Position numbers and translations under genes: made by a program. A stretch of 64,000 nt of DNA. Origin: Nocardia huaxiensis (lineage in GTDB: Bacteria; Actinomycetota; Actinomycetes; Mycobacteriales; Mycobacteriaceae). Location of the stretch: contig NZ_CP059399.1 of assembly GCF_013744875.1 (NCBI RefSeq), forward strand, positions 5,270,001-5,334,000. Reading direction: 5' to 3'. Below are positions 43,709-53,007 of the stretch, one piece after another (the stretch's first letter is position 1; each line of letters begins with the position of its first letter). The notes below the pieces were generated by a model. The model worked only from the letters and a program-made list of their open reading frames with translations. It did no database searches and was not told the origin of the DNA.

Positions 43709-43799
43709 CCCCTGCCCAGGATCGACAAAGACCGGCTGCAACGAACAGGGCCAACCTGCCTGCGCCGCCCGGTGCCCTCGCAACGATAGGGTCGATGCG

Positions 43800-44033
43800 G
43801 TGAAAGATCCTTTCAATGACGCCAGCCACGATTGGGAAGCTGACCCACGTATCCCCGACGGAAGCCCCACGACTTGGGCAGAATTCGCCGACGATGCGCG
43901 AGCGGGCGAGACGGTCGACGGCCCCGTGACCGTTGGACCAGTCGGCGCAGAGGGTGCTGTAGATACCGAAGGCGTGATTGTATTGAAAGCCTTCGCAACT
44001 GATGACGAGGCCACACTCCCGGACTCAGAGTAG
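43800..44033 (+). CDS. small acidic hypothetical protein
   Basis: 77 residues from GTG 43800 (VKDPFNDASHDWEADPRIPD...). Strongly acidic, with no cysteine and no membrane segment. Codon usage is acceptable for the genome but the ribosome site is weak. No family recognised; it may be a real small gene or chance. Confidence 0.4.
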   Translation: MKDPFNDASHDWEADPRIPDGSPTTWAEFADDARAGETVDGPVTVGPVGAEGAVDTEGVIVLKAFATDDEATLPDSE

Positions 44034-44363
44034 GACGCGGGACCGACAGCCATCCGTCCCGTGTCGCCGTTCACTCCCTCTGATGGCAGTTTCGTGTGCT
44101 CGCCCGTCGGGCATCGCTCCGCAGAGTAGGCTGTCGCGTTCCGAGCCCCGGTACTCGATCACGACGACCGGCCGGCGGGAAGTGAAGTTATCGATCACCT
44201 TCCACTGTTCGTACAGATCGGTGTGGGGATCGAACTCGATCCACGTGGCAGGCATGCCAACCACTGGTTGGTCTGATGACCGCCTGAGCCCGCAGGCATT
44301 TCAGGACGTTGGCCAGGCATCGAAGCCGGTACCCTCCCAACTCCCGCGTAACATCTGGTCATC
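44034..44363. other. 330-base region without a supported gene
   Basis: A short leftward open frame (44025-44264, containing ATWIEFDPHTDLYEQWKVID) has protein-like composition but no clear start signal and overlaps the preceding gene. I could not decide whether it is a remnant. Otherwise I see nothing here. Confidence 0.35.
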
Positions 44364-44708
44364 ATGAATGGTCGGGATATCGTCGCTACAGGTTCATGGC
44401 TGTATGACAATCTCATCGCCACACCGGTGTTCGTCGTCCGTCTCGACCACGACTTCTGGTACGAGCTGGGCAAGGAAGACGGCACGCTCGACGCGGACGA
44501 AGAACCGCTTCTCGATCCGACCGGGCACGCCTACTACGTCTCCTTCAAAGCCCTGCGCGACGAGGCGCCGTTCTGGCCTGACTCCGGACCGCACCATTCG
44601 GTTGAGGAGGCACGAAAAGCGGCTGAATCCAGGGTGCCCTGTCCGATCATTTGGCAATCCAGCGAACCGCTTCTCCCGCCGCCTGACACACGTCGCAGCC
44701 CGCCCTGA
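44364..44708 (+). CDS. hypothetical protein, 114 aa
   Basis: ATG start without a strong ribosome site. Codon third positions are GC-rich through most of the frame, which supports coding. Sequence features: aromatic and acidic content (RLDHDFWYELGKEDG, HAYYVSFKALRDEAPFWPD), with no signal peptide. No family recognised. The last ~15 residues (Pro-rich) are least convincing. Confidence 0.6.
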   Translation: MNGRDIVATGSWLYDNLIATPVFVVRLDHDFWYELGKEDGTLDADEEPLLDPTGHAYYVSFKALRDEAPFWPDSGPHHSVEEARKAAESRVPCPIIWQSSEPLLPPPDTRRSPP

Positions 44709-45033
44709 CATCGGCAGAAGCGTGCATGTGGCGGTAGATGTGACCTCGGGCGACCGCTTGGGTTCCTGGGGTGTCCCGAGTTCCTTACCGAGGTAGCTGG
44801 CGTTGGTTGCTACGCCGTCACATTCGTACCCGTTGCACAGGTGGACCGACTGAACGAGGTCGCCGCTGCGGCCGGTCAACGTACACAATCCCTGCACGCA
44901 GGCGGGCACGGTGAAGATCGGCCTGCTCCACAGTGGCGCCGACTCCTGTACCGACGCCCTGAAGGTGGCAACGATCTTCGAACCTGCCATCGGCCGCGAC
45001 TGGTAAAGGGTTCGGCCGCACCCGGATTCGGTG
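44709..45033. other. 325-base region without a supported gene
   Basis: A leftward frame starting near 44990 encodes several cysteines (VHLCNGYECDGV) but runs antisense through the 114-aa gene and has no family match I know. I see no RNA gene or clear repeat. Confidence 0.35.
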
Positions 45034-45696
45034 TCAGACCGTGGGCAGGGTCAGTGCGCTGACCGCGTCGGCGTACATGACGTTCTTGATCGCGCCGATG
45101 GTGCCGGGATCCTTGGGGCCCAGACCGGCCAGCAGGCCCACCGCGGTGTCGGTGACGGCCGATTCGGCGGCGACGGCGTCGACGATGTCGTAGGCCAGGG
45201 CGTCGGGGCCGCCGAAGCGGCGGCCGGTGGTCATCGAGGCGACCGCGGCCTTCGGGGTGAGCTTGGCCTGGATGATGGCGGCCATGCCCTTGGTGAACGG
45301 GATGCGGATATCGGCTTCGGGGAAGCAGAAGTAGCCGCGGTCCTCACGCATGACCCGCACGTCGTGGCCGATGGCCAGCATGGCGCCGGCGCCGAAGGCG
45401 TGACCGGGCATGGCGGCGGCGGTCGGCATGGGGAAGGTGAGCAGGCGCGCCAGCAGCGACTGCACCTGTGCCACATACCATTCGGCGCGGTCACCGTGGG
45501 CCGAGAGCCAATCCAGGTCCAGGCCGTTGGAGTAGAACTTGCCCGAGGCGGTGGTGACGAGGGCGTGCGCGCCGTCGGCGATCACCGTGTCGAGGAGTTC
45601 GGTGATCTCGGCGAGTGAATCGGGGGTGAAACGGTTCTCGGTGTCGCCCAGGTCCAGGACGGCGATCTTGTCGCGGTAGGTGAGGGTGGCGGACAT
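45034..45696 (-). CDS. enoyl-CoA delta-isomerase/hydratase-like crotonase
   Basis: 220 residues from ATG 45696. A short crotonase: KFYSNGLDLDWL is the oxyanion loop and FGAGAMLAIGHDVRVMREDRG the second. The first hydratase Glu (GGCE) is replaced (GAGAM) while FPEADIRIP keeps one Glu. This pattern, and SNGxDL, match the plant peroxisomal ECI group of delta3,delta2-enoyl-CoA isomerases that shift double bonds in unsaturated acyl-CoA oxidation. Its ATG is about 22 bases past the TetR stop, so they are likely one operon. Confidence 0.82.
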   Translation of the reverse strand: MSATLTYRDKIAVLDLGDTENRFTPDSLAEITELLDTVIADGAHALVTTASGKFYSNGLDLDWLSAHGDRAEWYVAQVQSLLARLLTFPMPTAAAMPGHAFGAGAMLAIGHDVRVMREDRGYFCFPEADIRIPFTKGMAAIIQAKLTPKAAVASMTTGRRFGGPDALAYDIVDAVAAESAVTDTAVGLLAGLGPKDPGTIGAIKNVMYADAVSALTLPTV

Positions 45697-45717
45697 GCGG
45701 TGTCCCTTCATCGGTGA

Positions 45718-46317
45718 TTACTGCGGTGGGGGTCCGACCTCGAGCACGGCGCGCACGGCGGCGCGCAGGTGTGCGCGGGCGGTGGGGTTGGTGAGCCGGT
45801 CGCGATCCAGCAGGATCGCGGTCGGCAGGTCCACGACACAGGTGGTGAGGGTGTCGAGGGCGGCGGCGTCCTTGCGATCCCACAGGGCCAGCGACAGCCG
45901 TTTGAGCATGCCGATCAGTCGCCGGTCGGTGGCGGCGAGATCGGCGGTGAGACCGGCGGGCAGGTCGGTGCCCAGCAGTTCGTCGCGGCGGCCCAGGAAC
46001 ATCAGTTTCGTCGACGCCGGGAAGCGGCGCGCGAACGCGACCGGGGCTTCGGCGGCGGCGACCACGGCCTCGATCCCGTCGCCGGCGCTGGCGTCGACGA
46101 GTTCGGCCTGCAGGTCCAGGAATCGTTGCGCGGCGCGAATCCAGGTGCGCGCCAGCAACTCCGAGCGGGAGTGGAAGCTGTGGTAGAGCGCGCCGTTGGA
46201 CATGCCGGTGGCCGTGGCGACCGCGCGAATGGTCACCGCGGCGGCCCCGGATTCCACCGCGAGGGCCTCGGCGGCGTCGAGGACCGCGTCGAGGTCGTGA
46301 ATGCGGGGGCGGGGCAC
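45718..46317 (-). CDS. TetR/AcrR family transcriptional regulator
   Basis: 199 residues from GTG 46317, chosen because the longer frame begins inside the operator. Helix-turn-helix: VESGAAAVTIRAVATATGMS followed by NGALYHSFHSRSELL. The C-terminal domain is of the common TetR type. It lies upstream of the isomerase on the same strand, and the 11-bp dyad at its promoter suggests autoregulation of both genes. Confidence 0.87.
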   Translation of the reverse strand: MPRPRIHDLDAVLDAAEALAVESGAAAVTIRAVATATGMSNGALYHSFHSRSELLARTWIRAAQRFLDLQAELVDASAGDGIEAVVAAAEAPVAFARRFPASTKLMFLGRRDELLGTDLPAGLTADLAATDRRLIGMLKRLSLALWDRKDAAALDTLTTCVVDLPTAILLDRDRLTNPTARAHLRAAVRAVLEVGPPPQ

Positions 46318-46325
46318 AGTCGAAC

Positions 46326-46351
46326 CATAACAGAGCATGTGCTCTGTTATG
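46326..46351. promoter_or_regulatory. TetR operator, 11-bp perfect arms
   Basis: CATAACAGAGC (46326-46336), central ATGT, GCTCTGTTATG (46341-46351): an 11-bp perfect inverted repeat starting 9 bases before the regulator's GTG. It very probably binds the adjacent TetR protein. Confidence 0.75.
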
Positions 46352-46458
46352 AAGAGTGGCGTAGGCCACCCGCGTGCGGCGGCCCGGAGCCCGCCGCACG
46401 CGAGATGCGCTGGTATGTCACCGGCTGCGCCGAAGAAGCCGTCCGAACCGACGGCTCC

Positions 46459-48270
46459 CTACGCGGGCGCGTCGACAGCGGCCGGTTCGTGCACGCCCTC
46501 GGCGAGCTCGGGGGAGTACATGCGCTCGATCTCGTCGGCGTACTTGTCGGCGATCGGATTGCGCCGCAACTTCATCGTCAACGTGATCTCATCCCCGCCC
46601 GGCTCCCAGAACGTGGGCAGAATCGTGAAGCGCTTGATCTGCTCGACTCGCGACAGCCGTGTGTTCCCCGCCGCCACACCCCGCGCGATCTCGGCCACCA
46701 CGCCCGGATCGGCCGCCAGCGCCTGCGCCGACGCATCAGCCAAACCATGCTGTGCCGCATAGGGTCCCGCCGATTCGGCATCGAGCACGATGAGCGCGGT
46801 GTTGTAGGCGCGCCGATCCCCGATGGTGGCCAGCGACCCGATCAACGGCGTCGCCGCCTTGATGGTGTTCTCGATATTGGCCGGCGACATGTTCTTGCCC
46901 CCGGAATTGATGATCAACTCCTTCTTGCGGTCCACCACCCGCAGATAACCGTCCGCGTCCTCGGTGATGATGTCACCGGTATGCAGCCAGCCCTCGGCAT
47001 CGAGCGCCTCGGCGGTCTTGCCCGGCTCCTTGCGATAGTCGCGCATCACCAGCGGCCCGCGCACCAGGAACTCCCCGTCCTCGGCGATACGAGACTCCAA
47101 GCCCGGCAACAGTTTCCCCACCGTGCCCAGCCTCGCTTCCTGCGGCGGGGCGACACTGGCCACACACGTCAGCTCCGACATGCCCCACACCTCCGAGATC
47201 GGAATCCCGAGCCCGAAGAAGAAGCCGAGCGTCTCCGCTGGAATCGGCGCCGCCCCCGACAACGCCCACTTCAGCTGATCCAACCCGAGTTTGGCGCGCA
47301 ACTTCGACAACACCAGCTCATCGGCCTTGGCCCACTCCGCGGCCTGCGCCTCATCCAGCGTCGTGCCCGCCAGCTGCGCCGCCGCCTTGCGCCCCGCCAC
47401 CTCCAACGCCCACGTCAACGCCGCACGCCGCGCCGCATCCGGCTCATTGGCCACCGAGAACTCCACCGCCGCTTTGAGTTTCTCCCACACCCGCGGCACC
47501 GCACCCCAGATCGTGGGATGCACGTCGGCCAGCGCCGCCGGCAACTGCGTGCGATCGGGCACCACCGTGATCTGCGTGCCATAGAACTCGTGCAGATACA
47601 GCGAAGTCACCCGATCGGCCATATGCGCGGTCGGCAGATACGAGGTGATGCGATCCCCGAACCGCACCGGCATCACTGACGCGTACGCCCGGCATTCGAA
47701 CGCCAGATTCGCATGCGAGATCTCCACCCCCTTCGGATTGCCCGTCGTGCCCGAGGTGTAGCACAGCGTCACGATGTCGTCCTCGCCCACCGCCCGCCAT
47801 GTCGCCTTGAAATCGAAATCGCTGCGCGCCAACGACATCAACTGCGCCACACTCAACGTCCCCGGCACCGGCCGATCCACGCACACGATCGTCTTCATCG
47901 GCACCCCCGAAGCCCGAATCCGATCCACATACTGCGCCTCGCAGATCACCACCCGATTGCCCGCATTGGTGAACACATACTCCAACTGCTCGGCCGAGAG
48001 CGTGTTGTACACCGAAAACGACGTCGCCCCACAGTGCTGCGCCCCCACCTCGAGCGGATAGAACTCCACCCGATTGGCCATCATCAACGCCACCGTGTCA
48101 CCGCGGCCCACCCCCAACGCCGCCAAACCCCCCGCCACCGCCCGCACCTGCCGCGCATACTCACCCCACGTCAACGCCTGCGCCCCACCCACCGACCGCA
48201 CCGCCACCGCCCCCGGATCCACCCCGGCGATCGCCTGGAACGCGGCACACGACGTATTCGCTTCACTCAT
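46459..48270 (-). CDS. long-chain fatty-acid-CoA ligase, paralogue
   Basis: 603 residues from ATG 48270 (MSEANTSC). ANL adenylating enzyme with LCYTSGTTGNPKG, VWGMSELT, WLHTGDI and KELIINSGGKNMSP, all intact. Clearly paralogous to 5442-7271 in order and motifs. It probably feeds an acyl-CoA to the neighbouring isomerase or fusion enzymes. Divergent from the MHS-type transporter, with a TetR-like dyad between the two. Confidence 0.9.
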   Translation of the reverse strand: MSEANTSCAAFQAIAGVDPGAVAVRSVGGAQALTWGEYARQVRAVAGGLAALGVGRGDTVALMMANRVEFYPLEVGAQHCGATSFSVYNTLSAEQLEYVFTNAGNRVVICEAQYVDRIRASGVPMKTIVCVDRPVPGTLSVAQLMSLARSDFDFKATWRAVGEDDIVTLCYTSGTTGNPKGVEISHANLAFECRAYASVMPVRFGDRITSYLPTAHMADRVTSLYLHEFYGTQITVVPDRTQLPAALADVHPTIWGAVPRVWEKLKAAVEFSVANEPDAARRAALTWALEVAGRKAAAQLAGTTLDEAQAAEWAKADELVLSKLRAKLGLDQLKWALSGAAPIPAETLGFFFGLGIPISEVWGMSELTCVASVAPPQEARLGTVGKLLPGLESRIAEDGEFLVRGPLVMRDYRKEPGKTAEALDAEGWLHTGDIITEDADGYLRVVDRKKELIINSGGKNMSPANIENTIKAATPLIGSLATIGDRRAYNTALIVLDAESAGPYAAQHGLADASAQALAADPGVVAEIARGVAAGNTRLSRVEQIKRFTILPTFWEPGGDEITLTMKLRRNPIADKYADEIERMYSPELAEGVHEPAAVDAPA

Positions 48271-48402
48271 CACAACTCTCGATCCACTCGCCACAGGCTT
48301 TCTCAGACGGTAGATCCCAGCTCACCCACCCGTGGCCGTTTCTCGCACATTTCCAGGCACACAGGTTGTCCCACGGGCGCGGCTGCGGCTCGAACGCGAC
48401 AG

Positions 48403-48421
48403 TCCTAAGCGAACGTTAGGA
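48403..48421. promoter_or_regulatory. inverted repeat in divergent ligase/transporter promoter
   Basis: TCCTAA (48403-48408), GCGAACG, TTAGGA (48416-48421); the core TAAGCGAACGTTA is nearly symmetric. It lies about 130 bases from the ligase start and 93 from the transporter start, a position suited to control of either. Confidence 0.45.
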
Positions 48422-48513
48422 AATCGCAAGGAGGGTTCTACGAGTCTGTGTCACGGGCCACAGTAGGTGGCGCACGGGCGCGAAGCGGCGTCCGCGGAAG
48501 GAGAAGCGACGTG

Positions 48514-49851
48514 ATGAGAACCCAGGGCACGGGCGAGCGGCGGGTGGTTGCCAACGTGCTGCGCGGCTCGATCGGCAACCTTGTCGAATGGTACGACTGG
48601 TATGTCTATGCCGCGTTCAGTGTGTACTTCGCCAAAGCGTTCTTTCCCGACGGGGATCCGACCGCACAATTGCTTTCCACCGCAGCCGTATTCGCTGTCG
48701 GGTTCCTCATGCGGCCACTCGGCGGGTGGGCGCTGGGACGGTACGCGGACCGGTTCGGGCGGCGAGCGGCGCTGACACTGTCGGTGAGCGTGATGGCCGC
48801 CGGGTCGCTGCTGATCGCGGTCACACCCGGATACGCCACACTCGGGCTGGCGGCACCGGTGACCCTGCTGCTTGCGCGACTGCTGCAAGGACTGTCGGTG
48901 GGCGGCGAATACGCCACCAGCGCAACCTATCTGTCCGAAGTCGCCTCGGCGGGCAAACGCGGGTTCTACTCCAGCTTCCAATACGTGACACTGGTGGCCG
49001 GACAGCTCACCGCACTCGGCGTGCAGATCGTGCTGCTGCAGTTCCTCAGCTCCGAGCAAATGTACTCGTGGGGCTGGCGGATACCGTTCCTCATCGGGGC
49101 CGCCGGAGCGATCGTGGTCATGCTGCTGCGGCGCGGAATGGAGGAATCGGCCTCGTTCCAAGCCGAAGCCGCTGGGACGCAAGCGAAATCGTCGCGCGGC
49201 TCGCTGCGGGTGCTGCTGCAGTATCCGCGTGAATGCCTGCTCGTCGTGGGTTTGACCCTCGGCGGGACGGTCGCGTTCTACACCTACACCACCTACATGC
49301 AGAAATACATGGTCAATACCGCGGGGATCAGCAAGTCGACCGTCGCGTGGATCAACTTCCTGGCACTGCTGGTGTTCGTGGTACTGCAACCGATCGCCGG
49401 AGCACTCTCGGATCGAGTCGGACGGCGCAAGCTGCTGCTGTTCTTCGGAATCACCGGCACCCTCGCGACCGTGCCGCTGATGACCGTACTCGGCGCAACC
49501 ACCAACCCGGTGACCGCGTTCGCGCTCATGCTCGGCGCACTCGTCATCATCACCGGCTACACCTCGATCAACGCCATCGTGAAAGCCGAACTGTTCCCCA
49601 CCCGCATCCGCGCACTCGGCGTCGGACTGCCCTACGCACTGACCGTCGCCATCTTCGGCGGCACCGCCGAAATGATCGCCCTCGCCCTCAAGAAAGCCGG
49701 ACACGAATCGCTGTACTTCTGGTACGTGTCGGCCTGCATCCTGATCTCACTGCTCACCTACGCGTTCATGCGCGAAACCTCCCGCTCGTCCACCATCGAC
49801 GCCGACACCCAGCCGAGCACATCCGACCCCGTACCGGTCACGGCCCGCTGA
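48514..49851 (+). CDS. MFS transporter, metabolite:H+ symporter (MHS) type
   Basis: 445 residues from ATG 48514, GTG 48511 being an alternative; AAGGAGAAG is upstream. Twelve predicted helices. The family signatures are SIGNLVEWYDWYVYAA, RPLGGWALGRYADRFGRR (loop 2-3) and LLQGLSVGGEYATSATYLSE. Similar to alpha-ketoglutarate/dicarboxylate permeases (KgtP). The two-component operon with a TAXI binding protein that follows hints at organic-acid sensing next to uptake. Confidence 0.87.
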   Translation: MRTQGTGERRVVANVLRGSIGNLVEWYDWYVYAAFSVYFAKAFFPDGDPTAQLLSTAAVFAVGFLMRPLGGWALGRYADRFGRRAALTLSVSVMAAGSLLIAVTPGYATLGLAAPVTLLLARLLQGLSVGGEYATSATYLSEVASAGKRGFYSSFQYVTLVAGQLTALGVQIVLLQFLSSEQMYSWGWRIPFLIGAAGAIVVMLLRRGMEESASFQAEAAGTQAKSSRGSLRVLLQYPRECLLVVGLTLGGTVAFYTYTTYMQKYMVNTAGISKSTVAWINFLALLVFVVLQPIAGALSDRVGRRKLLLFFGITGTLATVPLMTVLGATTNPVTAFALMLGALVIITGYTSINAIVKAELFPTRIRALGVGLPYALTVAIFGGTAEMIALALKKAGHESLYFWYVSACILISLLTYAFMRETSRSSTIDADTQPSTSDPVPVTAR

Positions 49852-49873
49852 CCAGCGGGGGACAAGCGCCGAC

Positions 49874-49897
49874 GCCCGGGCGGTACGCTGCCCGGGC
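49874..49897 (+). terminator. hairpin after the MHS transporter
   Basis: GCCCGGGC (49874-49881), 8-base loop, GCCCGGGC (49890-49897): an 8-bp all-GC stem between the transporter stop and the response regulator start. Probable terminator. Confidence 0.5.
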
Positions 49898-49932
49898 ACC
49901 AGCACACACAGCACACGAAAGAATCGGAAACC

Positions 49933-50592
49933 ATGCGGTTGGCGGTAGTCGAAGACGACGACGGAGTCGGGGACGCACTCGTGGAAGCCTTCGCCGCCCG
50001 CGGACACCACAGCGACCGCATGCGCCGCGGCAGCGAAGTCCTCACCACACACCGCGACTACGACGCCATCGTCCTCGACCTCGGACTACCCGACACCGAC
50101 GGACTCACCGTGCTACGGCAACTACGCGAAGTCACCACCATCCCCGTCGTCATCCTCACCGCCCGCAGCGACGAACGCTCCATCGTGCGCGGCCTACGCA
50201 GCGGCGCCGACGACTACGTGATCAAACCACCCCGCATCGCCGAACTGCTCGCCCGCCTCGACAATGTCACCCGCCGCGCCGCCATCACCACCGCCCCGGC
50301 CGCACGAATCGTGCACACCGGTGACGTACGCGTCGACCTCGAACGCCGCACCGTCACCGTCGCCGGCACCGAAATACCGCTCACCACCAAAGAATTCGAC
50401 CTCGTCGAAGCCCTCACCGAACGACCCGGCGCCGCCGTGAGCCGACAACAACTCATGGACCGCATCTGGGGCGACGCCTTCCTCGCCGTCTCCCGCACCC
50501 TCGACGTCCACATGACCGGACTGCGCGCCAAACTCGACCGCCCCGGACTCATCACCACCATCCGCGGCTACGGCTACCGCTGGGGCGACTGA
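49933..50592 (+). CDS. OmpR-family response regulator
   Basis: 219 residues. Receiver domain with acidic pair Asp9/Asp10, phosphorylation site Asp49 (IVLDLGLPD), Thr of VILTARSD and Lys98 (DDYVIKPP). Winged-helix DNA-binding domain about 125-219 (VAGTEIPLTTKEFDLVEAL, SRTLDVHMTGLRAKL, GYGYRWGD). First gene of a three-gene operon; the kinase begins directly at its stop codon. The likely DNA target is its own or the neighbouring transporter promoter. Confidence 0.92.
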   Translation: MRLAVVEDDDGVGDALVEAFAARGHHSDRMRRGSEVLTTHRDYDAIVLDLGLPDTDGLTVLRQLREVTTIPVVILTARSDERSIVRGLRSGADDYVIKPPRIAELLARLDNVTRRAAITTAPAARIVHTGDVRVDLERRTVTVAGTEIPLTTKEFDLVEALTERPGAAVSRQQLMDRIWGDAFLAVSRTLDVHMTGLRAKLDRPGLITTIRGYGYRWGD

Positions 50593-51987
50593 ATGCGCCG
50601 CCGACTCCTGGCCGCACTCACCGCCTTCGCCACCCTCGCCGTCCTGGCCTTCGCGCTACCACTGTGCCTGACCGCGGCCACCAGCCGCACCCAGCAACTC
50701 ATCAGCGGCCGCACCGGAGACGCCGACCGCTTCGCCGCCCTCGCCGCCACCGCCACCGCCCTCGACGACCGCCGCGCCCTCATCCGCGAAATCGACCGCT
50801 ACCACGAGCTCTACGGGGAAGCCGTCCTCGTCGTGGACGCCCGCGGCGAACCCGTCGTGAACGCCGGCGTCGACCTCACCGACCCGGCCATCACCGCCGC
50901 CGTCAGCGCCGCCCGCCGCAACCAACGCCCCGCCACCCCCGAACGCCTCACGCCCTGGGGACAATCCACGGTGCTCATCGCCCGGCCCATCGGCAGCGAC
51001 GTCCACGTCGACGGCGCCGTACTCATCGCCGCCTCCACCACCGCCGCCCGCACCGACATCACCCGACTATGGACCGTCGTCGCTGTCGGCGCACTCGCCG
51101 CCATGGCCGCCTGCACCGCGCTCGCGCTCCTGCTCGCCCGCTGGGTCCTGCGCCCCCTGGCCGGACTGTCCACCGCCGTCTCCGAACTCACCGCCAGCCT
51201 GCCCAGCCCGCACACCCCCGCCACCATGACCCGCCGCCACGGCGGACCACCCGAACTGCGCGCCGTCGCCGAATCCGTCGACACCATGGCCGCCGCCGTC
51301 CGCGACTCCGCCGCCGCCCAACGCCGCCTCATCGACGACACCGCCCACGCCATGCGAAACCCCCTCGCCGCCTTGACCATCCGACTCGACTCCCTCGAAC
51401 CCGCCATCCCCGCCAACGCCGCCGGCACCTTCCACGGCGCCACCCGCGAAGTCGAACGCCTCACCGGACTGCTCGACGGACTGCTCACCCTCGCCGTCGC
51501 CGAAGGCCGCGACCTCACCACACCCGACACCTGCGACGCGACACAGATCGCCGACGACCGCATCGACGCCTGGCGCAGCGCCTACGACGACGCCGGCATG
51601 ACACTGCAGCACCAACCCGCACCCGAGGACCCCGCCGACACCGCCGTCTCCGCCGCAGTCCTCGCCCAGATTCTCGATGTGGCCCTGAGCAATTCGTGCC
51701 GCTACGCCGGACCCGGCGCCACCACCCGGCTCGCCGTCACCACCACACCGGGATGGGTCAGCCTCACCGTCACCGACAACGGCACCGGCGTCCCCGCCGA
51801 CGAACTCGACCGCCTCACCACCCGCTTCTACCGCGGCAGCTCCGCCGACGGCATCGGCGGCTCCGGACTCGGACTACCCATCGCCGCCGCACTCACCAGC
51901 GCCCGCCACGGCCACCTCACCCTCACCGCCGTCGAACCACACGGACTGACCGTCACCATCCGCCTACCCGCGGCGGTACCGCGATGA
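50593..51987 (+). CDS. sensor histidine kinase
   Basis: 464 residues. One hydrophobic helix at about 7-29, an extracytoplasmic domain of ~125 residues, a second helix near 158-182 and a HAMP region. The H-box DDTAHAMRNPLAALT has the phospho-acceptor His near 252. ATPase boxes: NSCRYAGPG (N), DNGTGVP (G1) and GGSGLGLPI (G2). It starts right after the response regulator and its stop overlaps the ATG of the TAXI lipoprotein gene. Confidence 0.92.
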   Translation: MRRRLLAALTAFATLAVLAFALPLCLTAATSRTQQLISGRTGDADRFAALAATATALDDRRALIREIDRYHELYGEAVLVVDARGEPVVNAGVDLTDPAITAAVSAARRNQRPATPERLTPWGQSTVLIARPIGSDVHVDGAVLIAASTTAARTDITRLWTVVAVGALAAMAACTALALLLARWVLRPLAGLSTAVSELTASLPSPHTPATMTRRHGGPPELRAVAESVDTMAAAVRDSAAAQRRLIDDTAHAMRNPLAALTIRLDSLEPAIPANAAGTFHGATREVERLTGLLDGLLTLAVAEGRDLTTPDTCDATQIADDRIDAWRSAYDDAGMTLQHQPAPEDPADTAVSAAVLAQILDVALSNSCRYAGPGATTRLAVTTTPGWVSLTVTDNGTGVPADELDRLTTRFYRGSSADGIGGSGLGLPIAAALTSARHGHLTLTAVEPHGLTVTIRLPAAVPR

Positions 51988-52928
51988 ACCCGACACCCGG
52001 CAATGCCACGCGACGCAGCAGGTCGTGGTCACGGCGCCAATTCCTCACCCGCACAGCAACCCTCGCGGCCACAGCACCCCTGCTCAGCGCCTGCGGCAGC
52101 CCCGGCACCCCACGCACGATCCGCCTGGCGGCGGGGGAGAAGGGCGGCTTCTACCACGCCTTCGCCCAACAACTGGCCCGCACCGCCACCACCGTCCACA
52201 TCGAACCCCTCACCACCACCGGATCCCTCGACAACCTCGCCCTGCTCGCCCGCGGCGACGCCGACACCGCACTGATCCTCGCCGACTCCCTCGAAGACCA
52301 CCCCGACCCGCCCCTGGCCATCGGCCGCGTCTACGAGAACTACCTGCAACTCGCCGTCGCCACCGACAGCCCCATCCACGCGGTCGCCGACCTGCGCGGC
52401 GCCCGCGTCAACCTCGGCTCCGCCGGCTCCGGCGCCGCCCGCACCGGCGAAAAACTGCTCCGCGCAGCCGATCTCGACCCTGCCACGCTCACCATCACCC
52501 ACCTGTCCCTCGCCGAAGCGGTCACCGCCCTCACCACCGGAACCATCGACGCGCTGCTGTGGGCGGGCGGCGTCCCCACCCCGGCCCTCGCCCCACCCGG
52601 TATCCGCCTCCTCGACCTGGCCGGCCTCACCACCCCGATGCGCAACCGCTTCGGCCACCTCTACGACCCCGTCACCATCCCGGCCGGCACCTATCCGGGC
52701 AGTCCCGCCATCAACACCATCGGTGTCGCCAACCTGCTGGTCGCGGCACCCGCGCTCGCCGAGGACGCCACCGCCGCTCTCACCGAAGTCCTGCTCCGCC
52801 ACGCCGACTCGCTCGTACCCGCCGAAGCCGCGGGCACCCAGTTCCTCGACGCCCGTTCCTTGATCGCCACAGGCAGCGTTCCACTGCATCCCGGCGCCGC
52901 ACGCGTCTACCGGGCGAATCACGGATGA
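51984..52928 (+). CDS. TAXI-family solute-binding lipoprotein
   Basis: 314 residues from ATG 51984 overlapping the kinase stop. The signal has a twin-arginine-like SRRQFL and a lipobox LLSAC. The body is a TAXI (TRAP-associated) binding protein: RLAAGEKGGFYHAFAQQLAR, TTGSLDNLALLARGDADTAL, DLRGARVNLGSAGSGA. No TRAP membrane subunits are present, so rather than feeding a transporter it may present a ligand to the co-translated histidine kinase. Such TAXI-kinase pairings occur in actinobacteria; the ligand may be an organic acid. Confidence 0.85.
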   Translation: MNPTPGNATRRSRSWSRRQFLTRTATLAATAPLLSACGSPGTPRTIRLAAGEKGGFYHAFAQQLARTATTVHIEPLTTTGSLDNLALLARGDADTALILADSLEDHPDPPLAIGRVYENYLQLAVATDSPIHAVADLRGARVNLGSAGSGAARTGEKLLRAADLDPATLTITHLSLAEAVTALTTGTIDALLWAGGVPTPALAPPGIRLLDLAGLTTPMRNRFGHLYDPVTIPAGTYPGSPAINTIGVANLLVAAPALAEDATAALTEVLLRHADSLVPAEAAGTQFLDARSLIATGSVPLHPGAARVYRANHG

Positions 52929-52948
52929 ACTTGCACCCCACCACGATT

Positions 52949-52961
52949 CGTCACTGTGACG
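52949..52961. repeat. dyad repeat CGTCACTGTGACG, copy 1
   Basis: A 13-base palindrome around a central T, between the TAXI gene and the VOC gene stop. The same core recurs at 53474 and 54424. Confidence 0.65.
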
Positions 52962-53007
52962 GAATATGGTGGGGGAGAAGGGGAGTGGGGCAGGGGGAGG
53001 GGTGACC

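Noticed and set aside
44025..44264. Leftward 79-codon frame with protein-like composition
   Set aside because: No ribosome site, overlaps the small acidic gene end, no family; left as undecided.
44394..44990. Leftward 198-codon frame with several cysteines
   Set aside because: Half of it is antisense to the better supported 114-aa gene, with no start signal or family match.
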